A stretch of 64,000 bases of DNA, from the NCBI RefSeq assembly GCF_001426885.1, contig NZ_LMFP01000028.1, positions 1,220,174 through 1,284,173 on the forward strand, written 5' to 3'. The stretch is from Pelomonas sp. Root1444. Its GTDB lineage: Bacteria > Pseudomonadota > Gammaproteobacteria > Burkholderiales > Burkholderiaceae_C. Each line of letters begins with the position of its first letter. Position 1 is the first letter of the stretch. This document shows, piece after piece, positions 53,789 through 62,858 of this stretch. A program made the translations under genes and the position numbers. The notes under the pieces are model-generated. The model saw only the letters and a list, made by a program, of their open reading frames with translations. It was not told the DNA's origin and searched no databases.

Positions 53789-55192
53789 ATGAACCCAGCC
53801 GCCCGCTCTGCAGATACCGACGCCCTGGTCCGCCTCGACCGCGCCCACCTCGTCCATCCCGTGACCAACTGGCGCCAGCATGAGGAGCGTGGCCCCCTGA
53901 TCCTGACCGAGGCGCGCGGCCCCTGGCTGAAGGACGCCAGCGGCCATGAGCTGCTCGACGGCTTCGCCGGCCTGTGGTGCGTGAACGTCGGCTATGGCCA
54001 GGAGAGCGTCGTGCGCGCGGCCACCGAGCAGTTGCACAAGCTGCCATATGCCACCGGCTACTTCGACTTCGCCAGCGAGCCCGCCATCCGCCTGGCCGCC
54101 AAGCTCGTCGACATCACGCCGCCTTCGCTGACGCGCGCCTATCTCACGCTCGGCGGCTCCGAGGCGGTCGACGCCGCGGCGCGCTTCATCGTGCAGTACT
54201 GGAATGCCGTCGGCCGGCCGGCCAAGAAGCACTTCATCTCGCAGGAGCGCGGCTACCACGGCTCCTCGTCCACCGGCGCGGGCCTGACGGCACTGCCGGT
54301 GTTCCACCGCGGCTTCGACCTGCCCTTACCCACCCAGCACTACATCCCCTCCCCCAACCCTTACCGCCACCCGCAGGGCGGCGATGCACAGGCGCTGATC
54401 GCCGCCTCGGTGGCGTCGCTGCGCGCCAAGGTCGCGGAGCTGGGTGCCGACAACGTGGCCGCGTTCTTCTGCGAGCCCGTGCAGGGCTCCGGCGGTGTCA
54501 TCGTGCCGCCGGTCGGCTGGCTGAAGGCCATGCGGGATGCGGCGCGTGAGCTGGACATCCTGTTCGTCGTCGACGAGGTGATCACCGGCTTCGGACGCAC
54601 CGGGCCCATGTTCGCCTGCGACGCCGAGGGGGTCGAGCCCGACCTGATGACACTCGCCAAGGGCCTGACATCCGGCTACCTGCCCATGGGTGCCACCATG
54701 CTGTCGGAGAAGGTCTATGCCGGCATCGCCGACGCCGCGCCGGCCGGCGTGCCCGTCGGGCATGGCGCCACCTACTCTGCACATCCCGTCAGCGCGGCGG
54801 TGGCGCTGGAGGTGCTGCGCCTGTACACCGAAGGCGGCGTGATCGCCAATGCGCAGCGCGTGGCACCGGCCTTTGCCGCGGCGCTCGACGGGCTGCGATT
54901 GCATCCGCTGGTGGGCGACGCACGTTGCCGCGGCCTGCTCGGCGCGCTGGAGCTGGTCAGCAGCAAGGCCACGAAGCGCGGCTTCGGGGCCGTATCCGGC
55001 CTGGCCGAACGCCTGTTCGCATCGGCCTACCGCAACGGTGTCGTGTTCCGCTGCTTCGGCGACGGCGTGCTGGGCTTCGCGCCCGCCCTGACCTACACGC
55101 ACGGGGATGTCGAGCAATTGTTCGCACGCGTCAGGAAGGTGCTGGACGAAGCACTGGCTTGGCCCGATGTGCGGGCCGCGCTCGCCGACTGA
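53789..55192 (+). CDS. Class III (omega) aminotransferase, PLP-dependent
   Basis: A 467-aa aminotransferase. LDGFAGLWCVNVGYGQE (about 51) and LGGSEAVDAAARF (about 116) place it in the beta-alanine/putrescine:pyruvate group. FVVDEVITGFGRTG (about 258) holds the PLP-binding Asp and TLAKGLTSGYLPMGA (about 290) holds the Schiff-base Lys. The ATG at 53789 is used; an upstream TTG would add 12 residues. It is followed after 35 bases by an Lrp regulator, a common pairing for amino-group catabolism. Confidence 0.92.
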   Translation: MNPAARSADTDALVRLDRAHLVHPVTNWRQHEERGPLILTEARGPWLKDASGHELLDGFAGLWCVNVGYGQESVVRAATEQLHKLPYATGYFDFASEPAIRLAAKLVDITPPSLTRAYLTLGGSEAVDAAARFIVQYWNAVGRPAKKHFISQERGYHGSSSTGAGLTALPVFHRGFDLPLPTQHYIPSPNPYRHPQGGDAQALIAASVASLRAKVAELGADNVAAFFCEPVQGSGGVIVPPVGWLKAMRDAARELDILFVVDEVITGFGRTGPMFACDAEGVEPDLMTLAKGLTSGYLPMGATMLSEKVYAGIADAAPAGVPVGHGATYSAHPVSAAVALEVLRLYTEGGVIANAQRVAPAFAAALDGLRLHPLVGDARCRGLLGALELVSSKATKRGFGAVSGLAERLFASAYRNGVVFRCFGDGVLGFAPALTYTHGDVEQLFARVRKVLDEALAWPDVRAALAD

Positions 55193-55227
55193 GAATCCGC
55201 GGCAACTGCCACATCGCCCACGACGAC

Positions 55228-55722
55228 ATGCCCGAAGCCCTGAAACTCGACCGCCTGGACCTGCGCATCCTGGCGCAGCTGCAACAGAACGGTCGCATCA
55301 CGAACGTCGACCTGGCCGACGCCGTGGGCTTGTCGCCCAGCCCCTGCCTGATCCGCGTCAAGCGGCTGGAGCAGGCCGGCTACATCACGGGCTACGGCGC
55401 GCGCCTGCGGCTCGAGAAGCTGGGCGACACGCTGACGGTGTTCACCGAGATCACGCTGTCGGACCACCACCGCGAGGACTTCATGCGCTTCGAGGCGGCC
55501 ATCCGGGGCGTGGACGAGATCCTCGAGTGCCACCTCGTCAGCGGCGGCTACGACTACCTGCTGCGCTTCATCACCCGGGGCGTCAACCACTACCAGCAGA
55601 TCATCGAAGGCCTGCTCGAGCGCAACATCGGCATCGAGAAGTACTTCAGCTACATCGTCATCAAGTCGCCCTTCATCAAGACGCACTGCCCCATCGACAA
55701 GCTGTTCCCCGAGGAGCGGTGA
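55228..55722 (+). CDS. Lrp/AsnC-family regulator
   Basis: A 164-aa protein. The N-terminal HTH (LKLDRLDLRILAQLQQNGRITNVDLADAVGLSPSPCLIRVKRLEQAG by position 5-51) is followed by the RAM ligand domain (about 70-155, with VDEILECHLVSGGYDYLLRF). Proteins of this group sense amino acids or related compounds. Its place after the aminotransferase suggests control of that gene or of the whole catabolic region. Confidence 0.93.
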   Translation: MPEALKLDRLDLRILAQLQQNGRITNVDLADAVGLSPSPCLIRVKRLEQAGYITGYGARLRLEKLGDTLTVFTEITLSDHHREDFMRFEAAIRGVDEILECHLVSGGYDYLLRFITRGVNHYQQIIEGLLERNIGIEKYFSYIVIKSPFIKTHCPIDKLFPEER

Positions 55723-56154
55723 GCGCGCAGCGCGCGGCCCTCACCACCGCGTGAGGTCACTCGTCGTGATGACGAGATCACCGCGGCTTCGTGCGGCCTC
55801 TGCCTGATTGCCGCCTCCGCGGCTGAGCGCGCCGACGGCGGAATGAGCAGCGCGCGCTGCATGCTGCGGCGAGCTGCCCATCGGCGTTCAAGGCGTGGCC
55901 GCATGTCGCAGCACAACGCGCCGAATGGAGCCGCCAGACGGCATGGAATAGCTGCGCGGCCGGGGCTGACCGCAGCGCCGCAAAGGCTGCCGAGCAGCCG
56001 GCCAACAACCGCAGCTTGTGCCGCGCCGGGCCGGTGTTTCGAGACGCTACGCCGCCGTGCCGATGCTGCAATGACCCGGCATCACAGCATGCATCGCAAG
56101 GCGCACCAGGCGCTGCGCGCATTCCAACAGTCTGCCAATCCACCGAGGGTATCC
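55723..56154. other. 432-base intergenic region before porin
   Basis: No convincing gene. A hairpin at 55760-55776 (CTCGTC-GTGAT-GACGAG), extendable with mismatches to about 55752-55786, follows the Lrp gene; it lacks a T-run and could be a weak terminator or an operator. The rest shows only Ala/Arg-rich accidental frames. GAGGG precedes the porin ATG. Confidence 0.5.
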
Positions 56155-57117
56155 ATGACACCGTCCACACGCTTTCGCCCCCTGCTCGCCGCCTGCGCCC
56201 TGCTCGGCGGCGGCTTCGCCCATGCGCAATCCAATGTCGTGATCAGCGGCAGCGTGGACATGGGCGTGTTCCGCGACACAGCCGGCCGCACCAACGTCGG
56301 CACCATCCAGCGCAGCCACCTGGAGTTCGCCGGCACCGAGGATCTCGGCGACGGCCTGGCCGCGACCTTCCGCCTGCGCCACCGTTTCGACGCAGACACC
56401 GGCGCGCCCGAGGCCGGCACCGGCAGGCCGTTCTGGCACGGCGAGTCGACCGTCGGCCTCAAGGGCGGCTTCGGCGCGCTGCGCCTCGGACGCGCGCTGG
56501 ACGCCATCCAGGCGCACGACTGGGCCTTCGACGCCTGGAGCAACTACGACCGCATCGTGTCGCCGGCCTGGGACCTGTGGCACTGGAACTACTCCGCCGA
56601 CCCCACCGGCGGCGGCTCGGGCCGCGTGGCCAATGCCGTCTTCTACGACTCGCCGAAGTTCGCCAACGTCTCACTGCATGTCAGCGCCTCGCCCGAGTCG
56701 CCCGCAGGCGCCGTGGCGAAGACGCGCGCCGCCACGCTGCTCTACAACGACGGCAAGCTGCGCATGATGCTGGGCAGCGGCAAGAACAGCGCCGGCGCCA
56801 CCGAGACCGTGGCCGGCGTGCGCGCCGCCTTCGGCATGCTGTCGCTGATGGGCGTGTACAACGTCAGCGAAACGCTGGCCGGCTCCAAGGCCAAGGTGAC
56901 GACGCTGGGCGCCGTCTATGTGATGGGCGCCACGACGCTGAAGGCCGGCTGGGGCCAGGCGGACATCGACGGCGTGAAGCAGCGCAAGATGGTTTCGGTG
57001 AGCGCCGGCTACAGCTTCTCCAAGCGCACCACGGTGTATGCGGACCTGGCCTCCAAGCGCATCCTGGGCACGGGCACGAAAGAAGTCTACGGCGCGGGCA
57101 TGACGCACTCGTTCTGA
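56155..57117 (+). CDS. Gram-negative porin (betaproteobacterial type)
   Basis: A 320-aa outer-membrane porin. Signal peptide MTPSTRFRPLLAACALLGGGFAHAQ; mature part starts SNVVISGSVDMGVFRD, a standard first strand. RSHLEFAGTEDLGDGLAATFRLRHRFDADTG and WHGESTVGLKGGFGALRLGR are typical of Burkholderia/Bordetella porins. It ends in Phe (THSF). It is somewhat shorter than the usual 350-380 aa. The GAGGG site 5 bases upstream supports the start. It may supply the substrate of the neighbouring catabolic genes. Confidence 0.92.
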   Translation: MTPSTRFRPLLAACALLGGGFAHAQSNVVISGSVDMGVFRDTAGRTNVGTIQRSHLEFAGTEDLGDGLAATFRLRHRFDADTGAPEAGTGRPFWHGESTVGLKGGFGALRLGRALDAIQAHDWAFDAWSNYDRIVSPAWDLWHWNYSADPTGGGSGRVANAVFYDSPKFANVSLHVSASPESPAGAVAKTRAATLLYNDGKLRMMLGSGKNSAGATETVAGVRAAFGMLSLMGVYNVSETLAGSKAKVTTLGAVYVMGATTLKAGWGQADIDGVKQRKMVSVSAGYSFSKRTTVYADLASKRILGTGTKEVYGAGMTHSF

Positions 57118-57127
57118 GCAGGCCTCG

Positions 57128-57967
57128 CTACAGCAACGGCGCGCCGCCTGTCACGGCGTACCGCGCCCCCGTGATATAGCTCGCCTCGTCCGACGCGAGG
57201 AAGACGAACAGCGGCGCCACTTCGCGCGGCTGGCCGGGGCGCTTCATCGGCACCTCGTTGCCGAACTTCTCGACCTTCTCCGGCGGCATCGTCGCGGGGA
57301 TCAGCGGCGTCCAGATCGGGCCGGGCGCGACCGAGTTGACGCGGATGCCCTGCTCGGCGAGCAACTGGCCGAGGCTGGCGGTGAAGTTGGCGATCGCCGC
57401 CTTGGTCGCCGAGTAGGGGATGAGCTCCTTGGGCGGCTTGTCGGACGTGATCGACGTCGTGTTGAGGATGGACGACCCCGGCTTCAGATGCGGCAGCGCC
57501 GCCTTCGCGAGATAGAACTGCGCATGGATGTTGACATCGAAGGTGCGCCGCCATTCGTCGTCGGAGATCTCGTCGAGCGACTCGCGTGACATCTGGAAGG
57601 CGGCGTTGTTGACGAGGATGTCCAGCCGGCCGAATGCTTCGACGGCGCGGCGCACGATGGCCTTGCAATGCTCCGCATCGACGATGTCGCCGGCCATCAG
57701 CACGCAGCGACGGCCTGCGGCCTCCACCCAGCGGCGCGTCTCCTGGGCGTCGTCATGCGATTCGAGATAGGCGATCAGCACGTCCGCGCCTTCGCGCGCA
57801 TAGGCGATGGCCACCGCGCGGCCAATGCCGGAATCGCCGCCGGTGATGATGGCCGCCTTGCCGGCGAGCTTGCCGCTGCCCTTGTAGCTGTGCTCGCCAT
57901 GGTCCGGCTGCGGGCGCATCGGGGCGGTCTTGCCGGGCAGGTCTTGTTGCTGTGCGGGTTGGTTCAT
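57128..57967 (-). CDS. SDR family oxidoreductase (YghA/general-stress type)
   Basis: A 279-aa short-chain dehydrogenase. A disordered N-terminus with MRPQPDHGEHSYKGSGKLAGK leads to the NAD(P) motif TGGDSGIGRAVA (about 49-60), NNAA (about 125), and the catalytic Ser/Tyr/Lys in TSITSDKPPKELIPYSATKAA (about 175-195). The N-terminal extension with a Gly-Ser-x-KLxGK pattern is characteristic of the YghA/YhdF stress group. The ATG at 57967 follows GGAGG. The cluster partner is none; RsgA is separated. Confidence 0.92.
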   Translation of the reverse strand: MNQPAQQQDLPGKTAPMRPQPDHGEHSYKGSGKLAGKAAIITGGDSGIGRAVAIAYAREGADVLIAYLESHDDAQETRRWVEAAGRRCVLMAGDIVDAEHCKAIVRRAVEAFGRLDILVNNAAFQMSRESLDEISDDEWRRTFDVNIHAQFYLAKAALPHLKPGSSILNTTSITSDKPPKELIPYSATKAAIANFTASLGQLLAEQGIRVNSVAPGPIWTPLIPATMPPEKVEKFGNEVPMKRPGQPREVAPLFVFLASDEASYITGARYAVTGGAPLL

Positions 57968-58044
57968 GGAGGGCCTCCTGGGTTTCACAACGGCCGCCTT
58001 GCCAGCAAACGGCGCTCCCGACGCCGGGTTGCACGCTCAACCTC

Positions 58045-59109
58045 TCAGCCCTTCTTCTCCCGGGCACGTTGGCTGCCCGCCTTGCCGATGGCCTTCCACT
58101 TGGCTCTCAGCTCGATGCGTTCCAGTGCGGTCAGTTCGCCGCGTTGGGCGTCGCGCATCAGCTTCTTGTAGTTGTCGAGCCGATCCCCGTCCACGTGAGC
58201 CAGCACGGCGCACCCGGGCTCGCCCTCGTGCCGGCAATCGCGGAACCGGCAGTGCTGCGCGAGCGACTGCACATCCTCGAACGACGCCGCCAGCGTGCGC
58301 GCGTCCGCGTCGGGCCTGAAGGTGCGCAGGCCCGGCGTGTCGATGATGCAGCCGCCGTGCGCACAGCGGTGCAGCGAGCGCGCCGTGGTCGTGTGGCGGC
58401 CGCGGCCGTCACCCTTGCGCACCGCGCCCGTGGACTGGCCGGCGTCGGCCAGCGTGTTGATCAGCGTCGACTTGCCGGCGCCCGAAGAGCCGAGCAGCAC
58501 CAGCGTCTGCCCCGCATGCAGCCAGGGGCCGAGCTCGGCGCAGGTCTGCCGCGACAGCGCGTTCACCGGCAGCACCGGCACGGTGGCGGGCAGGCGGCCG
58601 TACATCTCCGCAATGCGCGCCGGCGCATCCGGCGCAATGTCGCGCTTGGTGAGCACGACGACCGGCGCCACGTCGCAGGCCCGCACCATGGCGATGTAGC
58701 GCTCCATGCGGCGCGCGTTGAAGTCCGCATCCAGCCCCATCACCAGCAGCGCCGCATCGACGTTGCTGGCAAGCGGCTGGCGGCGCCCGTCGTTGGCACG
58801 GCGCGCAATCTGCGTGACGGGTTGGACGCGCTCGACGATCCAGGCCTGGCCGTGCGCGTCGGCCTGCATGCCGACCCAGTCGCCGATGGTCAGCGGCTCC
58901 GCGATGGCCTGCAGTTGCTGCACCAGCCTGGGCAGTGCACGGGCCAGCAGTTCGGAGCGGCCGTCATGCAGCGTGAAGCAGTCGCGCTGCGATTCGGTGA
59001 TGCGCGCGAGGCGCATGTCCGGCCCGGGCACGCTCAGTTGCGCGGCGCGCGCCGCGATGGCTTGTGTGAGCCCGAGCGCCTGCAGCGTCTCGAATTCGAT
59101 GTCGATCAT
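58045..59109 (-). CDS. rsgA: Ribosome small-subunit GTPase RsgA
   Basis: A 354-aa circularly permuted GTPase that helps late 30S maturation. Motif order is G4 (VLTKRD, about 150), G1 (LLGSSGAGKSTLIN, about 208), and G3 (IIDTPGLR, about 255), as expected for this family. A C-terminal zinc site CRFRDCRHEGEPGC (about 290-303) is present. An N-terminal OB-like region precedes. The last residues are basic. The start at 59109 is the first ATG. Confidence 0.95.
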   Translation of the reverse strand: MIDIEFETLQALGLTQAIAARAAQLSVPGPDMRLARITESQRDCFTLHDGRSELLARALPRLVQQLQAIAEPLTIGDWVGMQADAHGQAWIVERVQPVTQIARRANDGRRQPLASNVDAALLVMGLDADFNARRMERYIAMVRACDVAPVVVLTKRDIAPDAPARIAEMYGRLPATVPVLPVNALSRQTCAELGPWLHAGQTLVLLGSSGAGKSTLINTLADAGQSTGAVRKGDGRGRHTTTARSLHRCAHGGCIIDTPGLRTFRPDADARTLAASFEDVQSLAQHCRFRDCRHEGEPGCAVLAHVDGDRLDNYKKLMRDAQRGELTALERIELRAKWKAIGKAGSQRAREKKG

Positions 59110-59511
59110 GGGAATCCATTGAGGGTTGGCTTCGTCCGCGCGAGCGCGAACCTGTCCACGCGCGCTGGCGCGTGGCGCAATCAGGTGGGAAGCCGGCCGC
59201 GACTGGTGCGGCGATCAATGGACCCGCGGTGAACGCAGGCTCAGGCGCGAAGGGCGCTCAGAGGGGCACGCAGGCAGCCGGACACGAGAAGGGCGACACG
59301 ATCCGCTTGTTCCATGGTCTTCTCCTGGGCTGGTTGATGAAGGGCGCGAGTCTGCCAGCCAGGGGAGGCTGGCGTCAACCGTGCCAGGCGCCTACGCTCA
59401 GGGCGCCGCGGCGGCCGGGCAGGCCATGTCGATTTGGCGTCCCGTCGTTCGTCGATGGGATACGGGTGCCCCGAGGGCGCTCCGTGCATTCAACCGGACA
59501 GGAGTGAAGAC
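59110..59511. other. 402-base intergenic region
   Basis: Between RsgA and the divergent DUF1428 gene. No gene, repeat or clear promoter is identified beyond the GGAG ribosome-binding site 9 bases before 59512. Confidence 0.5.
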
Positions 59512-59880
59512 ATGTCATACATCGACGGTTTTGTGATCGCGGTTCCCACCGCCAACAAGCAGAAGTTCATCGAGCACGCGCGCCACTTCGACGCGATGTT
59601 CATCGAGCTGGGCGCCACCCGCGTGATCGAAGGTTGGGGCGACGATGTCCCGGACGGCAAAGTCACCGACTTCCGCCGCGCCGTCCAGGCCACGGCCGAG
59701 GAGACGGTGGCCTTCTCGTGGGTCGAATGGCCCGACAAGGCCACGCGCGACGCCGGCATGAAGAAGATGATGGAAGACCCGCGCATGGACCCGTCCACCC
59801 CCGGCAACCCGCCCGTGCCCTTCGACGGCAAACGCATGATCTTCGGCGGCTTCGAGCAGGTGGTTGAAGTGAAGGCTTGA
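59512..59880 (+). CDS. DUF1428 family protein
   Basis: A 122-aa protein starting MSYIDGFVIAVPTANKQKF, the family signature, with ATRVIEGWGDDVPDGKVTDF (about 36-55), SWVEWPDKATRDAGM (about 70) and a KRMIFGGFE tail. A ferredoxin-like (ABM) fold is expected. Function is unknown. An AGGAG-like site upstream supports the ATG. It appears monocistronic. Confidence 0.93.
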   Translation: MSYIDGFVIAVPTANKQKFIEHARHFDAMFIELGATRVIEGWGDDVPDGKVTDFRRAVQATAEETVAFSWVEWPDKATRDAGMKKMMEDPRMDPSTPGNPPVPFDGKRMIFGGFEQVVEVKA

Positions 59881-59983
59881 GTGGCGGGGGGCGAACCTTC
59901 ACCACGACCTGAAATCGACCAGGTCGGTCGAGATCGCCTCAACCGACTTGGTGCTCAGCAGTGTTTTGCAACCAGCGGTTTGC

Positions 59984-60895
59984 TCAAGCGTATTCAACTG
60001 CTCGCGCTGGCGACAGCGTGTCGTTCAACACCTTGGCAGCCACGTCCGGCCGTTCGAGGACGATGAAGTGGCCGGCGCTAGGCACCTGGACGAACTCGGC
60101 CGCGGGGAGGATCTGCTTGTTGGCTTGCCGGTCCGAGGGTCGCGACCAATCCGTCTCTCCGTAGATGAGATGAACGGGTGCGCGGACCTCGGGGTAGCGG
60201 GCGCGTGCCGCGATGAGGCTGGGCAGGTTGCCGTACACCGCGCGGGCGACGACCGGATAGCCCGGCCGACGTCCGACCTTCAACAGCTCATCGACGTAGT
60301 CATCGCGCAGGGCGGACGTGTCGCCAAGACCGCCACGGAGCACGGCACGCACGATCGGCTTGGGTTGGACGCTGGCGATGGTCTCGCCGACCACCGGCGC
60401 CAGCGCGCCGGTCACGACGAACCGGGCCAGCAGGCTGGACCGCTTGATGCCGCCCGCGTAGTCATAGGCATTGATCGCCACGACACGCCGCACCCGCTCG
60501 GGCAGATCGGCCGCGGTGGTGAGGGCCAGCGTCGCGCCCATCGACTCGCCGAGCAGCGTCACGTCGCGCAGGTCGAGTCGGGTGATGAGGCTCTTGACCG
60601 CCTCGCGCATGGCCGGCTCCTCATAGGACGCGCCCGGCACGATCTGCGAGTAGCCCATGCCAGGGAGGTCGAGGGCATACACCGTGTACCGCTCCAGGAC
60701 CAGCGGGATGAGGTGGCGGAAGTGCTCGGCCTGGGTGCGAACGGTGTGCAGCAGGACCAACGCTGGCCCCTTTCCGCCCGAGAGATAGCGCAAACGCCCG
60801 GGGCTGGCTTCGTTTGATCCGCGCGGATCGAGAAAGTGTTCCTCGGTCCCGGGGATCTTGATTGTGGAAAGAGAGTTGTTGCTGGTCAGCGGCAC
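59984..60895 (-). CDS. Alpha/beta hydrolase
   Basis: A 303-aa alpha/beta-fold hydrolase. The oxyanion-type segment LVLLHTVRTQAEHFR (about 46), nucleophile Ser in LGESMGATLA (about 116), acid in YGETDWSRPS (about 246) and His in AGHFIVLERPD (about 276) complete a triad. The N-terminal 35 residues may be a linker or short signal-less extension. It lies after the SDR on the same strand with a 47-base gap, so co-transcription is possible. Substrate is unknown. Confidence 0.9.
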   Translation of the reverse strand: MPLTSNNSLSTIKIPGTEEHFLDPRGSNEASPGRLRYLSGGKGPALVLLHTVRTQAEHFRHLIPLVLERYTVYALDLPGMGYSQIVPGASYEEPAMREAVKSLITRLDLRDVTLLGESMGATLALTTAADLPERVRRVVAINAYDYAGGIKRSSLLARFVVTGALAPVVGETIASVQPKPIVRAVLRGGLGDTSALRDDYVDELLKVGRRPGYPVVARAVYGNLPSLIAARARYPEVRAPVHLIYGETDWSRPSDRQANKQILPAAEFVQVPSAGHFIVLERPDVAAKVLNDTLSPARAVEYA

Positions 60896-60942
60896 GATGG
60901 TTTCCTTGAGTTTTTTGGGGGGCGTGGATGCGATGCGGGCAC

Positions 60943-61743
60943 TCAGCGCAAGGGCTGGTAGCGCGATGCCACTTCGTTGCTCGACAGGTGGGGCGCCATC
61001 GCCTTGCGCGCGCCCTCAAAGGCATCCCAGAGGGCGCCGTCATGCAGCGCAGGCAGCGTCACCGACTCGCCGCGCTCGAAGCCCTGCAAGGCGGCGTCGA
61101 CCAGGTCTTCGGCACGCATCACGATCTGCGCCGGCAGGTGCTCCACGGGAAGGCCGCCGCGTGCCCAGAACTCGGTGGCCGTCGCACCCGGCAGCACCGC
61201 TTGCACCCGCACGCCCTTGGCCGCAAGCTCGTGTTGCAGCGATTGGCTGAAGGCCAGCACGAAAGCCTTGCTGCCGCCATACACGCCGTTCAAGGCTTCC
61301 GGCGAGACGGCCGCGACGGAGGCGATGTTGATCAACGCACCGTTGCCGCGTGCCACGAAGCCGGGCACCGCGGCGTAGCTCAGCCGGGTCAGCGCCGTGA
61401 CGTTGAGGTCGATCATGCGCGCCATCTGGTCCACGTCGCTCTCCAGCAGCGACGTGTGCGTGCCGATGCCGGCGTTGTTGACCAGCAGGGTGATGCTGGC
61501 ATCGCGCTTGAGCTTGTTCTCCACGCTGCGCAGCGCCACCGGATCGTTCAGGTCGGCGGGGAAGACCTCCATCGCGCGGCCGTGGCGGCTGCTGATGTCC
61601 GCAGCCAGCGGGTTCAAACGCTCGCGGCTGCGGGCGACGAGGATGAGGTCGTAGCCGCGCCGTGCCAGGCGGTCGGCGTAGAGGGCGCCGATGCCGGAGG
61701 AGGCTCCGGTGATGAGGGCGGTGCCCGGGTTCGTCTGCGTCAT
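60943..61743 (-). CDS. SDR family oxidoreductase (DltE-like)
   Basis: A 266-aa short-chain dehydrogenase. TGASSGIGALYADRLARRG at about 12-30 binds NAD(P), NNAGIG is near 88, and catalytic residues lie in INIASVAAVSPEALNGVYGGSKA (about 140-162). The start at 61743 (MTQTNPG) was preferred to an upstream in-frame one. It is divergent from the GlxA-type regulator across a short region with a palindrome, which suggests control by that regulator. Confidence 0.92.
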   Translation of the reverse strand: MTQTNPGTALITGASSGIGALYADRLARRGYDLILVARSRERLNPLAADISSRHGRAMEVFPADLNDPVALRSVENKLKRDASITLLVNNAGIGTHTSLLESDVDQMARMIDLNVTALTRLSYAAVPGFVARGNGALINIASVAAVSPEALNGVYGGSKAFVLAFSQSLQHELAAKGVRVQAVLPGATATEFWARGGLPVEHLPAQIVMRAEDLVDAALQGFERGESVTLPALHDGALWDAFEGARKAMAPHLSSNEVASRYQPLR

Positions 61744-61805
61744 GGTGGTGCTCCGTTGCGGGGTTGCGATGGAGCGCATGTTGCGCCGTCTAGCGCATGG
61801 CGTAA

Positions 61806-61822
61806 ATGACGCATATAGTCAT
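61806..61822. promoter_or_regulatory. Inverted repeat in divergent SDR/regulator promoter
   Basis: ATGAC (61806-61810) and GTCAT (61818-61822) flank 7 bases in an AT-rich patch of the 109-base spacer between two divergent genes. A candidate binding site for the adjacent AraC-type regulator. Confidence 0.45.
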
Positions 61823-61852
61823 GTTTTATGTCACGCGATCCGGAGCCCGCCC

Positions 61853-62800
61853 ATGCACAAGATTGGCTACGTCCTGCCGGCCGGCTTCCAGGTGATGGCG
61901 CTGGCCACGCAGGCGGTCTTCGAATTCGCCAACGTCGTGGCGGGCGAGCCTTTCTACGAGGTCACTTGCCACTCGATGCCCGGTGGCAGCGTGAAGGCAT
62001 CGCTGGGCACGGCCCTGCAGGCGCTGCCCTTCACCGCACGCAGCACAGCAGACACCTGGATGGTGGTCGGCGTGATCGACCCGCTTGCCAGCTCCTCACC
62101 GTCCGAGCTGCTGCATGCGCTGCGAAAGTGCAGCGCTCGGGCACGTCGGACCGTGGGGCTGTGCACCGGCGCCTTCGTACTGGCCGAGGCCGGCTTGCTG
62201 GCGGGGCGACGCGCGACGACGCACTGGGCCTATGCGGACGCACTGCAGCAGCGCCATCCCGACGTCCAGGTCGAGCCGGACCGCATCTTCATCGCCGATG
62301 ACCCGATCTGGACCTCGGCCGGCATGACGGCGGAACTGGATCTGGCGCTCGGCCTCGTCGAGAAGGACCTGGGCGACGACGTGGCGCGCGCGGTGGCGCA
62401 CCGGCTGGTCATGCATCAGCGCCGTTCGGGCGGCCAGTCGCAGCATTCGGAGATGCTGAATCTGGCGCCGCGCTCGGACCGCATCGCGCGGGCGCTGGAG
62501 TACGCACGCCACCACCTGGCGCAGTCGCTGGGCGTGGAAGAACTCGCTGCGGCCGCGAACCTCAGCCCGCGCCAGTTCAGCCGGGTGTTCACGGCCGAGA
62601 CCGGCCAATCGCCCGCCAAGGCGGTGGAGCGCCTGCGCGTGGAGGCGGCGCGCTTGATGATCGAGCGCAGCCGCCACCCGCTGGAGGTGGTGGCGCGCGA
62701 GACGGGCTTTCGCGACCGGCGCCATCTTCGCGAGGCATTCATGCGGGGCTTCGGCAAGCCGCCTCAGGCACTCAGGCGCGACGCCCGCCTGGGGCCCTGA
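61853..62800 (+). CDS. GlxA-family AraC-type regulator
   Basis: A 315-aa regulator. An N-terminal DJ-1/PfpI-like domain (about 1-185, with TVGLCTGAFVLAEAGLLAGRRATTHWAY holding the Cys elbow) and a C-terminal AraC HTH pair (about 210-310, with LAAAANLSPRQFSRVFTAETGQSPAKAVERLR) define the GlxA type. The ATG at 61853 follows GGAG by 8-9 bases; longer in-frame starts would run into the divergent gene. Likely controls the divergent SDR/hydrolase pair. Confidence 0.92.
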   Translation: MHKIGYVLPAGFQVMALATQAVFEFANVVAGEPFYEVTCHSMPGGSVKASLGTALQALPFTARSTADTWMVVGVIDPLASSSPSELLHALRKCSARARRTVGLCTGAFVLAEAGLLAGRRATTHWAYADALQQRHPDVQVEPDRIFIADDPIWTSAGMTAELDLALGLVEKDLGDDVARAVAHRLVMHQRRSGGQSQHSEMLNLAPRSDRIARALEYARHHLAQSLGVEELAAAANLSPRQFSRVFTAETGQSPAKAVERLRVEAARLMIERSRHPLEVVARETGFRDRRHLREAFMRGFGKPPQALRRDARLGP

Positions 62801-62858
62801 AGCGCGTCGGCGAGGGCGCGGCCACCATTCGACTGCGAAAACTCCGGAGCCGGGACGG

